A stretch of 64,000 nt of DNA from Paragorgia papillata (taxonomy: Eukaryota; Cnidaria; Anthozoa; Scleralcyonacea; Coralliidae): positions 322,501 to 386,500 of the forward strand of contig JAWNZC010000179.1 in assembly GCA_035771165.1 (NCBI GenBank), read 5' to 3'. The position numbers and the translations under genes were made by a program. Of the stretch, positions 46,921 to 59,400 are shown one piece after another; within the stretch, counting starts at the first letter, position 1; every line of letters starts with the position of its first letter. The notes under the pieces are model-generated. The model ran no database searches and was not told where the DNA came from. It worked only from the letters and a program-made list of their open reading frames with translations.

Positions 46921-47500
46921 ATTCCAACTGCGATCATCCCCCCCGGGCAAACCCCCGGGAATTTGACTTTTCCGAAAATTTTTGGTCAAATTCCCCATTA
47001 TGCGGACCGAAAACACAGTCAAATGTCCCACCGTCTGGGACTGTCAAGGCTCTATTAAAATATTTTGTTTGAAATATTTCATTCATAGGGCGCTTTCCAA
47101 TTAACAAGGTTAGACCGATCTCAGTCCGGCCAGAATGGACTTGCTTTTGATTAGGACCAAATTTTCCAGTTAGACCATCCAAGGCCTCAAACGAATCGTG
47201 TTGCATTTAACCGGACTGACCGGTCTAACATGAAGTTTCAACGTCCTTCTTTGCATTCCAGACTTTAAACAACGGCATTTTCAAACGTTCACGTGGAATA
47301 TCGACAGAAAAGATCATGCAGACTGAAGAGATGGCTAGAACGAGGAGATTTTTTAACGTGCAACCGCTCACCAACTTTTTTCAACAGTCAAATGCCCGAC
47401 CGGGTGGGATTGCTTTGCGTCAAATTCCCGCCTATACGGAGCTCACCTTGGGTCAAATGCCCGGAGTTTGCCCGGGGGGGGGGGTGATCGCAGTTGGATT
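46921..47500. mobile_element. Inverted-repeat element with CCCCCCCGGGCAAAC ends
   Basis: TCCAACTGCGATCATCCCCC...CCCGGGCAAAC and GTTTGCCCGGG...GGGGTGATCGCAGTTGGA. Related by its G/C core to the element at 6784-7271. Confidence 0.7.
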
Positions 47501-47659
47501 TGACTCGCACATTAGGTGCAAGCGACTGTATGTTACTTATCATAAGCGTGTCTTGATGTAAATTTGTAATTATTCATTTTTAAAGAAAAAATTAGTCCAA
47601 ATATCCTACCATGCCACCTCAGGAGCGATAAATCTTAAAACATTCAATTTTACACATAC

Positions 47660-50412
47660 CTGCAGTATCTTGGCCGACATACGCCCACTGACAGTACACG
47701 AGTGACATCGCGGTTTAATACGGGTCCTTTTCACCATAGTAGTAACCGCTGACCTATTTCTCATAAATAAATTTATAACTGATTGATCAAACTACGGGCG
47801 CGGCTGAGCCCACATTCAAATAAACATAATGGGGGAATAAGGTCAGCGGTCACTACCATGAGAGTAAAAAAACCCTATTTCCACCAGCTTTGTCCACCAC
47901 ATACTATGATGATGCAAACGTTTAGTCAGTATCCCTTTCTAAACCATTCCATTACCGTGTGGTTGAGTTAACAAAGGTTTTAAATTTTCATACCTCTCCT
48001 CAGCTAGTCTTGAAATGTCTTTTGCTAAACTTTCTACAGAACCATAGTCAGATGACTGGAAATTAAATAAATCTTGGATGTATCCCATTAGTTGCTCCTA
48101 TAACAAAAAAATATATATAGCGCGGTTTTGGCTGGATGTAACTTGGACTTCCATTGGTTCATTTACGGTCACGTGGCATTAGACAAATCAAATGTTTCCC
48201 GCACTGACTTCCCACATCTCTAATAATTTTATGAGAAGTCAGAAGAAAATCGTATTTTTGATGTTGGGTTACCTGTGGTATAAGCTCAGGTCGCGCGTTT
48301 TGGAGATCGAGGAAGACGGGGGAGAAGAAAAAACTGGGGGCCCTCTTTGGGTTTCCTACAGTTAGTCCCCGTCCTCCTCGATCTCCAAAACGCGCGGCCT
48401 AGCTCATAGCACAGGTAACCCAACATCGAAAATACGATTCTCTTCTGACTCTCTTATAAAACTAATAGAGATGTCTGCGGAGAAGGCTACGTGACTTCAA
48501 CTGTAGTGCTTAGTCAAAATGCACCGCAGCGTAATTGTACGAGTGGTAAGAATACATGTATTGGATGTGGTACGTTTGGTGTAATAATGTAAAGACGTTC
48601 GATAAACGTTTGGCAAGTGTTTCAAAGTGTCAGATCAACCTCGTACCCAGGGCCATTTGTAGGGAACTGGGCCAAGATGGCGAATAAAACAAAATGACGG
48701 GAACAAATGGCCCTGGTGGAGGCTAGCTCAAAATGCGCAGTATATTGCGCATTTTGTTAACTAGAACTTACACAGTAATTATTCATAATTACACCTAATT
48801 ATTGCATGGTTTAAAATATAATTCCCCGTGCCGTGTGCAGGAATAACCGGCAAGGTCAAAATACAATTTAAAAAAACAAAACAAAATCAAACCGTCTGAT
48901 TTACGCCATAAGCTCTTGACCAATCAGAGGCTGAGATAGCCTGGCCTCCACCAGGGCCATTTGTTCCCGCCATCTTGGCCCAGTTCCCTACAAATGACCC
49001 TGGGTACGAGGTTGAGTCCTAGCCTGGTACCCTGGCCCAATCAAAGAATATGGGCCAGGTAACCACTAAAGACTTCTGCTTTCCTATTGGTTAAAATTTC
49101 GCGCGTTTTTATTGGCTATGAGTAAAACTGCAATCGTCATAAGTGGATTTAGCCCTGATGACGCGAGAATGAAATTAGTGGTTACCTGGCCCATATTTCT
49201 TTTGAAATTGGGCCAGGGTACCAGGCTAGTTGATTCCCAGATATGGATCGAAACTGCAGCCTTCTAATGACCGCTTAGACGCTCTAACTATTGAGCTAAT
49301 GGGGCTCAGTATAGACCTGCCTAATATGAACAAGTTTTCTGATTGGCTATAAGTAACCAATCACATTGTCGATTATCAATTCGTTTCCATGCTCCTTACT
49401 GATTAGCTAGGGGAAGGTGTTGGGTTAGGTTATCTAAACCAATCAGAAGCCTTCTTAGTATAGGTAGGCGATGACCCAATGGGGCTCGGATGGAGAGCTA
49501 AGGTTGCAAATTTATAGTCATATGTGCTCCTGGGTGGTAGACGTTCGTCAAGCTTGAATACTCAGAAAATGCTTCTGAGCCAAACAGGATAAAATAAAAG
49601 GATAAAGGACTGGGGGCTAATCATCCTTACTTGCAGCCAGCGGCTGCATTGCGAAGGACGCAGATCAACGTGGCCGTGTCGAGGCATATCAAAGGCGCTG
49701 CAAGCAGCCGCCATACGACACAGTTCAGACCACGGATCACAGCTAAGATATTAGGTGTTGATTTCATGGAGGGAGGAAAACCAGAGAACCTGGCGAAAAA
49801 CCCTCGAAGCACAGGAGAGATCAACTACAACTCTACTCACATGAGTCGAAGCCCGACAATTGGGTCATTCCCAAGCGGTCACCCATCCAAGTACTAACCC
49901 CGTCTAACCGGGCTTAACTTTTTGGTGAGAGGCAGCGCGCTAACAGCACACGCCACCCGTGCTCCCTATCAAAAACAGAGATCAAACCAGGAACCTTCTA
50001 ATGACCAATTATAGACTTTCTTACCATTGCACTACTCAGGCTCAGATGAAAGAGCTCACGTACAGTAACTCAATGTGAGCTTCAGTAGTTCAATGGTTAG
50101 TGTCTAACCGGTCATCAGAAGCTTGCAGGCTATTGTCTGTGGCCGAGTATTTGAGCTTGACAAACGTCTCACGAAAGCCTGTTAAAAAATGAAAATAGTT
50201 TTATATTACATAAAATGTACAAACAGAGATTGATTTGTATCTGGCAGTTACCTTAAATATATTACATGCTTTTGTAAGTTGTTCATCTGATCCCAAGAAA
50301 CCCCAAGCCAAAACTGGAGTTAATATTTCAGAAAGATGATAAAAGTGCATTAGAAATCCAGCTGGCTCCTGAATCGAATGGAATAGAAAAGTAAGACCAT
50401 TAAGTGCATTAG

Positions 50413-50458
<46 letters not shown>

Positions 50459-53400
50459 AACAAACAAACAAACAAACAAACAAACAAACAAACAAACAAA
50501 CAAACAAACAAACAAACAAACAAACAAACGGACGGACGGACGGACAGAAAGACAGACAAACAAACAAACAAACAAACAAACAAACAAATGGACGGACGGA
50601 CGGAAAGACAGACAGACAAACAAACAAACAAACAAACAAACAAACAAACAAACAAACAGATATACAAACAGGTAAACAAACAAACAAACAAACAAATGGA
50701 CGGACGGACGGACGGAAAGACAGACAGACAGACAAACAAACAAACAAACAAACAAACAAACAAACAAACAGATATACAAACATGTAAACAAACAAACAAA
50801 CAAACAAACAAACAAACAAACAAACAAATGGACGGACGGACGGACGGACGAAAAGACAGACAGCCAAACAAACAAACAAACAAACAAACAAACAAACAAA
50901 CAAACAAACAAACAAACAAACAGGCGGACGGACGGACGGACGGACAGACACACACACACACAAACTAACAAAAATTAAAGAAACACGCAAACAAACAAAC
51001 AAACAAACAAACAAACAGATACACAAACATGTAAACACACAGATAAACAGACATATAGAAGTGAGAACATAACCGCCTGGCATACAGTAGGTAATAAATC
51101 TACCTGCAACATTTGCATTTTTGCTTTTAAAACTCCCCAAACAGCAGTTTCTAAGCCCTAAGAAGAGTGAATTGAACAAAAATACAACTGAAATCAAGGT
51201 AACGTTTAAGCTTGGGCGGTTTACCGGTTTACCGGGTTTTTTATTAAACCGGTTTTTTCGGTTTAGCTTTTAGAAAAACCGAAAAACCGTCATCATTATT
51301 TATTACAATGTTACAATGTATAATTTTGTTTAGTTCTTAAAATTGTTACTATTAAAGATGAGAAAAGCAAAGTAAAATTAAAGTTAGCAAACGTTTTCGC
51401 TGAACGTTCATTTTTTGTCCAATATTTTGCCGTGATTTATGCAGTCATTGATAATTATACAGCCAAATTATGACGTCCAGCGTTATTAAAAATTCGAAAT
51501 TGCGTTCCTTCAATTAGTTCAATACTGAAATTGTGTTAGTTTCGGAAATTGGGGGAAAAAACGGTTTTACGGTTTAACCGGTTTAGAGTCGGACGGTTTG
51601 TCGGTTTTTATTTTAATCAAAACCGCCCAAGCTTAGTAAGGTTTTGAAGTAATTTAGTATGAAACAAGCAACATGCACTTGTTCTTACACGTGGGGTTTT
51701 TACTGTACAAAATAAACACAATCCTGTTCTTACTGTTTGTTGAATATAGGTGGGAAGCCAAGTGTTTTGTACTGTTGCCTGGACGGAATACGGAGGATTC
51801 TCTAAGTCTACAAATGCATCCATTACAACAAAGTCGAGAACCACGTCATACAATGTAATGAAAGGAACCTAAAAAATCAAGGCACCATAAGTCAATAAGG
51901 TTGCAAATTCATAGTCATATGTGCTTCTAAGTGGTAGCGTTTGCATATGAGATGTAGTTAAAGTGATACGATAAGTTGTACGTATACATGTTGTGGTGCA
52001 GTGAACTCCATACGTCCTCCTCCCCTTCTCCCCTCATATCCAATCTCGTTCCCAGAGCCCACGTTCCCCGCCCGGGAAACGAGAGACTCTGGGATAATCC
52101 GTTTTAAATCACAGGATTCTTGTTATTCCGGTTGAGGTACGCATGCGTAAATATGCGAGCGGAATCTGGATAGTATGTTCTCCTTGTTTGACTTTTCCCC
52201 AAACAAGTCAATGGGGTTGCTGGCGAAGCTCGAATTACAGCATCTACACACATGCGGCGAAGACATCGATCGCGGCAACGTCTTCACTGGAGTCTTGTCG
52301 TCCGACATCTTTGTTATTTTGGTTTTATTAATTCTACTTCCGGTCACTTCAGACCAACTCATGCTCACTATTCAGCCAATAACGTAAAAGAGGGCCGGCC
52401 AAGGCTTCAAAATATTACTTTTGATGGCATTTTTTGTTACAAGCAGGCAACCATGCTAAATCATATCGGATAGTGTATACTTTGAAGGTGAGTGGTGTTG
52501 GCAGTCGTGATTATTGATTTATATACTAAAATTTCGAGCTTTTTGAAAGCACAATGTGATGGATGGGATATCTGTAAAGCGATGCCTATTTACGTTTGTG
52601 TATTATTTGAATTACAAATTCAGAATGCTATCCAATCAGCGTGCCTGAAGTTCTGATTATTCTAATTCGCATAGCTCACAATTATAAACAAACAAGAAAC
52701 ATGGCGCAAATTCGCCTAAATACAACACTTAGAAGCCACAACAATCTGAAAACTTTTTGTTACAAGCAGGCAACCAGCATAGAAATGTAGTTTAGACATT
52801 GATCAAGATGACTAAGGATATTATGAGCAATACTATACTATAGTACAAAAGCTCAGCCTTATGACAGTAGATAGATGGTAATTTACGAATATGAGACTTT
52901 CCTGTAGCTACCAGGTGTAATAAATTTCTGATTGTTGGCAAGCTTACCTTTTTGTGGCTTTTCTTCGAAGTATTATATTTAGGTGTATTCACGCCATATT
53001 TCTTGTTTGTTTATGATTGTGAGTTATGCGAATTAGGTTAAGCAAAACTAGAGGCACGCTGATTGGATAGCATTCTGAATTTAGCTAATTCAAATAAAAC
53101 ACAAACGTAAATAGGCAGCACTTTACAGATATCCCATCCATCACATTGTGCTTTCAAAAAGCTCTAAATTTTAGTATATAAATCAATAATTACGGCTGCC
53201 AACACCCCTCACCTTCAAAGTATACACTATCCGTTACGATTTAGCATGGTTGCCTGCTTGTAACAAAAAATGCCATCAACGGTGTTTTTGAGACACTTTT
53301 ATCAAAGTTGGCCGGCCGTCTATAACGGTTTGAAACGGATTATCCCAGAGTCTCTCGTTTCCCGGGTGGGGAACGTGGGCTCTGGGAACGAGATTGCCCT

Positions 53401-56400
53401 CATATCTGGAATGAATATCTGGAATGAATATCTGGAATGCTAACATCGGGTCAAAAAGTGAAGTCAAGCTCCATTACGTCGCCTTCAGTCCCCCTAAAAA
53501 CGCGGCCAAGACGCGTCAGGGGACTGGAAGCGACGTAATAAGTACAAAATTTTGACTTCACTTTTGAAGCGTGATAATGACTGAAGTTAGCGTTCCAGGT
53601 ATAGGGATGGATATAGGAAATGGAGTTCACTGGCTTGGTGTAAGTGTAACAGACGTTTCGAAATGGCAATCATTACGTCATCCCATCAGGCCTTGCGCGG
53701 CTGATGATACGTGCTAAATGCTAATCTTCATGTTTTCTTTCTTCGCTTTCCTGAATCCTGATGTTTGATCAAGTTGTTTGAAGTCTTTCTTGGACGTGTT
53801 CAGTGTGTTCACAGACATAGCTATTGTTCAGTAATGTCGCTGGCAGGTATCTTGATCTTATATACGCTTACAATCGCTGATTAAACATGATCGTGCTGTG
53901 TTGATATTTAACACCAGAAGGGACTCGACATATGAACGCTGTGTGGAAATACGTTAAATACAGGCAATCGTGTTTTGTGTATTGCGAATTGTGTTTTCTA
54001 TCGGAGAATTAGATTGTGTTTTGACTATTTTCTGTGACCAATGATGTTTAGACTTTTATAGGTAATTGCAGCTGCGAGTTTGCAGTAGCCCGAGTGAACG
54101 CCTGACCAAGCGTCTTGTAATAAGTATAGAAGGGTCATACTAATTACCGACAAAAGCCGACAAAAGCCGACAAAAACCGACAAAAAGAAAAACAAATACC
54201 GACAAAAGAAAAACAACGTGCAAATAACTAAGTGTCTATTCTGTCTATGGCTATTAAACGTTGATATGAACTTATTTTTATGTTGTTTCAACATCTCTTG
54301 ATGTATGTGCATATATAAATATTCAAGGAATGAGGTTGAGCATGACAAGCAAGGGAACTGAGAGCATCCTATTAATCTTATGAGGTAATATATATAAGAA
54401 GAAGAGAATGCGATTCACGGTCAATAAAAATCATTTTGAATGTTTTTCAAGGAAGCGAATTCACGGTCAATAAAAATCATTTTGAATGCTTTTCAAGAAG
54501 CGAATTCACGGTCAATAAAAATCATTTTGAATGTTTTTAAAGAAGCGAATTCACGGTCAATAAAAATCATTTTGAATGTTTTTCAATAAGCGAATTCACG
54601 GTCAATAAAAATCATTTTGAATGTTTTTTCAAGAAGCGAATGCGATTCACGGTCAGATTATTAGCGATTGAGATTTAGATTGTTCTCGGAGCAAATTAAA
54701 TACATGTCGTCTGTGTGCTACACACTGCTAGAAAATTTTGTCGGTAGTTGTCTGTTTTTTGGTCGGTTTTTGTCGGCTTTTGTCGGTAATTAGTATGACC
54801 GAGTATAGAATACGTAAGTTTCACCCTTTCACGTCAATTTCTTTTCAATTTTCCGTTTTGAATTCTTTTCAATTTCGTTCATTGTCTTATCTTTTGTATA
54901 TTTTCAATAGAATTCAAAAGACTGAAAATGATGTCGATGGCGCAAAATTAAACCAGAGTAGCGTCAACTGTTAGAATATACACATTTAAAACCAAACTGA
55001 GACCAGTTTGAAACATGCAAGGCCTTCCAGTTGGAATATATACAACCCTAGTTCTGCTCCGGATAATTTTTTTTTTCACACCTATAACAGTCAGGTCAGT
55101 CATCTCAACAATGATGGACATATTTAAAAAAAAAGAACAATCAAAACTACACATACTCCTTTTTCATTAAGCTCTCTTTCCATGATCTTCCAGTTTTCAG
55201 GCGATCTACAAAATGACACCAGGGCTTTCCACCGTTTTTGGCATTCATGATGGTCCTTTGGTATAAAAAGTAGTAACAGTGAGACCAGGGTAGGGTAGAA
55301 TAGGATTGAACATAGTCAATCGCAATAGCATTTAGCAACTCAGCAAATATAAGGAACATATAAAGCCCTTTACAGGACATTAGTTATAGGAAAACCCTCA
55401 GACATATGTATCTCTTAAGTTAAGCTGACAGCACCGTTGTGGTATCACAGTACATTTCTTAGTCTTATTGCATAAAAGAAACAGAAAATGACTGCCCCAA
55501 ATTATATACCGTTACCAGTATCGGATTTAGGAAAGGGCGGACTGGGCGGTCGGGGGGGCCTCCACAAAAATGTCTTGAAAGTTGAAAAAATAGGTGTTGA
55601 AATGAAAAAAATCTTGAGAGCCCAAAATATGAGTCAAAAACAAGACAAAAGATATATGGATGATATATAGAGGGTTGTGTCCCATGTACTATTTATACTC
55701 AATATTACTTACGTATCTTTAATCCTTTCTTATAATTGTTTAACTTACTCCCGTATCAAATTTACACTGCGCCTTCAACCGTCGTTGCCTTCGCAAGTTA
55801 ACAAGAAATACAGCAAGATGCGCTTTTTGGACTAAGGCCATTTTCCGCATTCTTTGCAAATTTTATTCATCTACATTATATAACCCCAGTGTCAGTCCAA
55901 TTACCTACATCTTATTCAAAAAAATATGACTATGTAACTTAGCATACATTCAGAAATAGAATTGATATATTGTGCTGGTCAGTGATCGCCCAGGGGCCTC
56001 CACAGTCCTAAATCCGGCGCTGACTGTTACCTACCTTTCCCGCTGTTCTGATAACAAATCCAAGCAGATCTGCAGCATTTTGTATAAACTGATTTTGAAT
56101 GTCTTTGTTAGCAAAAGCCAGCTATATATGATATAGACCAATAATAAAGAAATTATGCATGATTATGCACTAAAGGAGTTTTCATTAACTCCAATAGGGG
56201 GTTACAAAAACTTGTCTGCAGACAACCTTTTGTAGCCCCTATTGGAGTTAATGAAAACTCTATCTAATATATATACTTATAGTTCTATCTAATATATATA
56301 CTAAGTGACTAATATAACTATATATATATATCTGAAGATCGCCCAGCGTGAAACTGACAGTAGCGACCATCAACATTTGAGGTAAGCCCACTTATAGTAT

Positions 56401-59400
56401 ATATATATATGTATTTCTAAAATTCATTAATAATTCATGAGGAAAACACAAAGAAAAATCATGAGCGTATCGGATCTATATATGTGATATAGACTCGCTC
56501 TAAGTTTCTCGCTGGTTTTTAACGGCTGAGATAAGCTTAATTTTCAAAATTACTACGCCAATGAACGTATGAAGTGATTCTTTTTAGAAGCCATTTAAAA
56601 ACCTTGCAGTACGGGCTTTATCGGCTCTAAAACACTCGGCTATCGCCTCGTGTTTTATATCCGATAAAGCCCTCCTGCGCGGTTTATAAATATTACATAT
56701 ATATATATATATATTTATATCTGGTATATGATAAAGGGCAAAAGATGTAATTTTTGGTGCATGGTCAAAGAAAATAATCATTCACCTTTGAAGCTTCTCG
56801 GATACAATAAACTTTGGCCAAGAATTCCATATCACTAGAACAGCCAACCATTTTGGCTCTAAAATATAGTATATAGAACACATTATTATATCAATTATTA
56901 TTATTATTAATTATAACACATAATTATATTAATAATTATCCAAATTCATTAATAATTCATGAAGAAAATTCAAAACAATTAAGTTTAATCAGCTGTTTTG
57001 TAAATCGGATAGAAATTTGTCCTGATTTATAAACTTTCCGATTGATTTTCTCAGCTTAAACAGTTTATATCTTAAAGATTGTTGATACATCTAAACTATT
57101 AGATGTGTGAATTGGTTAAATCGTATACAATATTTGCGTCCGAACTGTACGTATGGGATTCACAACGGCTCGCGTTGTAAAGCTACTGCTACACAATGCG
57201 ATTTTTCTTGCAACTTGCAACAAATAGCCTACATGTTGCAAGTTGCAAAAAAAATCGCACTGTGTAATAATAACACCCCGTAGCAACTTGCGATTTTGTT
57301 ATTTTTGCCGTGTTGCAAGTTGCAAGAAAAGTTGGATAGCTTCTACTTTTTGCTGCAACTTGCAACAAAGTTCGCAAGTTTCTGAGCATGTAACACCCTC
57401 TTTGCAATTTCGAGGGCTTTTTTCCCCATGGGTAAATTTGTTGCGAGTTGCAAGAAAAATCGCATCGTGGAACAACAGGTCAAACGTTGCTCTTCTCGTG
57501 CGCCGAACCTAATGATAATGAGCTAAATCCTTTGTTTATGTAAACGTCGCACAATAGACGAATTTAATTCAGACGAATTTAATTCGAATTAACTTCGTCG
57601 GTATACCACGTAAATGCGACGTCGAGTTGAACGTCGAATTTCAGTCGAATTATCTAATCGTTTATACTTGGACGCGTTGAGCCTGAAAACGATTCCTTCA
57701 AAACATGGCGCCGAATTGTCACCATAGTCAATCGAGATATGGTCTGGAAACTCGGCAAACTTCAAAGCGCCTATAATGAGCTGCGATTTTATGTTGAACC
57801 GTACCTTACACCATGCACATCCTTTGTTTTAGGTTTATTAATATTTAAATAGCACGGTTGAGTGATTGAACTGAAACGTTGCTATTGGACAATTCGTTCA
57901 TTATACTAAAATACAATGTGTTCAGTGACCGTGCACCGTGCACAAAAATGCATAAAGGCGAATAAAAAGATAGACCAAAGACTTTAGCTGAGTTTCCAGA
58001 CCATATCTCGATTGACTATATGTTGTCACAGACAGAAGCAAAACATTTAATTCGACGCGACGATAATTCGTCGTGCAACTCGAACACGCATTATCGTCGC
58101 ATTATCCGTCTGACTCAGACGAATTTAATTGCCCAGACGAATTTAATTCGTGTGTCGAATTTAATCGAGTTATACGTCGCAGTTTCGTCGAATAAAATTC
58201 AAACAATTAAATTCGTCTGAATTAAATCCGTCTATTGTGCGACGTTTAGCGCAGGCCTTAGTCTTGTCTAGTAATTTATTTCAAATGCTACCCAAATTTT
58301 ATTTTGTTTGTTTCATCACGTTTTACTACGAGCACGGGTGGCGTGTGCTATTAGGGCGCTGCCTCTCACCAATAGTTAAGCCCGGTTAGACGGGGTTAGT
58401 ACTTCTTGGGGTGGGGACTCATGTGAGTAGAGTGTAGTTGATCTCTCCTGTGCTTCGAGGGTTTTTCGCCGGGTTCTCCGGTTTTCCTCCCTCCGTAAAA
58501 TCAACACCTATAGGACTTAGCTGTAAATGGAGGACCCCACCAGCTCTGCTGAAAAACTTATCTTCCTTAAATAAAGAATAATAATAATAATAACTATAGT
58601 ACTCTATAGTGAAGGCCTCTGGGCTCGAAATGCTGCAATAAGGTCAAGCTTACCTCTTCTTTCGGCATTTCACTCCATGGTTGAAATACAGTTGTAAGCC
58701 TTTCACGTAAAGTGCTTTATCTCTGGGAAACAAAAACATTGTATTTGTTTTGTGGACTGTGTGTGTGTACATTATATAAAGTAGTTTGGTTTCAAAGATA
58801 TAATATGGCTGAATAGTGGATATTTTACTTGTTTCTAGCTGGATTCGGAAAAATATCCTGAAACTCATATTTAAATACTAAAGACTTATTAACACTTTGA
58901 AGCCTGACGACGAGTCTTTAAGGTTCATTCTGGCTAACGCCAAACGATTTTATTCAGCACGAGGTCTATAAGGAAAAGTACTTGCCCAAAGTTTTCGTAC
59001 ACTCGAACGACGAATGAGCGAGGTTTTTGCGATAAAACCGAAGTCAGATACCTTCCCGTATAGACCGAGCAAACGAGGTTAATAAGGAATTTATTATATA
59101 GCTTTCGGTTCATTTTCTTTTTAAGTTTTAAAACCCACTTTTCGTCTTCGAAGTTTTGCCGTTACCTTACCTGTTAGCTTTTTCGTGTCGCTTCTTGTTT
59201 ACACCAGTTCGGCTTTCATTTGTCGTATTTTTAAGTAAAAAAACTTTAAAGAAAACCAGCAGTAATGTTCCAGCACATTTTATTGTTCGGAATATTTGAA
59301 TAAAGAAACCCAGTTTCTCTTTTATTTGTTTTCAAATCAACTCAGAAATTTTCCCGCCAAAACTTACAGGTCCGAGAACGGTCTATTGACGGCAGTCGGT

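Noticed and set aside
49288..49312. Functional tRNA gene on the minus strand
   Set aside because: Box A is good, but I could not pair an acceptor stem or find a credible anticodon arm, and similar fragments recur nearby, so it is SINE-derived.
50201..51197. Cys/Val/Leu-rich frames of 200-260 residues
   Set aside because: Translation of CAGA/CAAA/CGGA tetranucleotides. The real coding parts are the short mitoguardin exons at 50252-50368 and 51104-51157.
55147..55380. Frame NAKNGGKPWCHFVDRLKTGRSWKESL as a mitoguardin exon
   Set aside because: The neighbouring frame of the same segment (RSPENWKIMERELNEKG) aligns with the family and has matching phase 0 splice sites, so this frame is its shadow.
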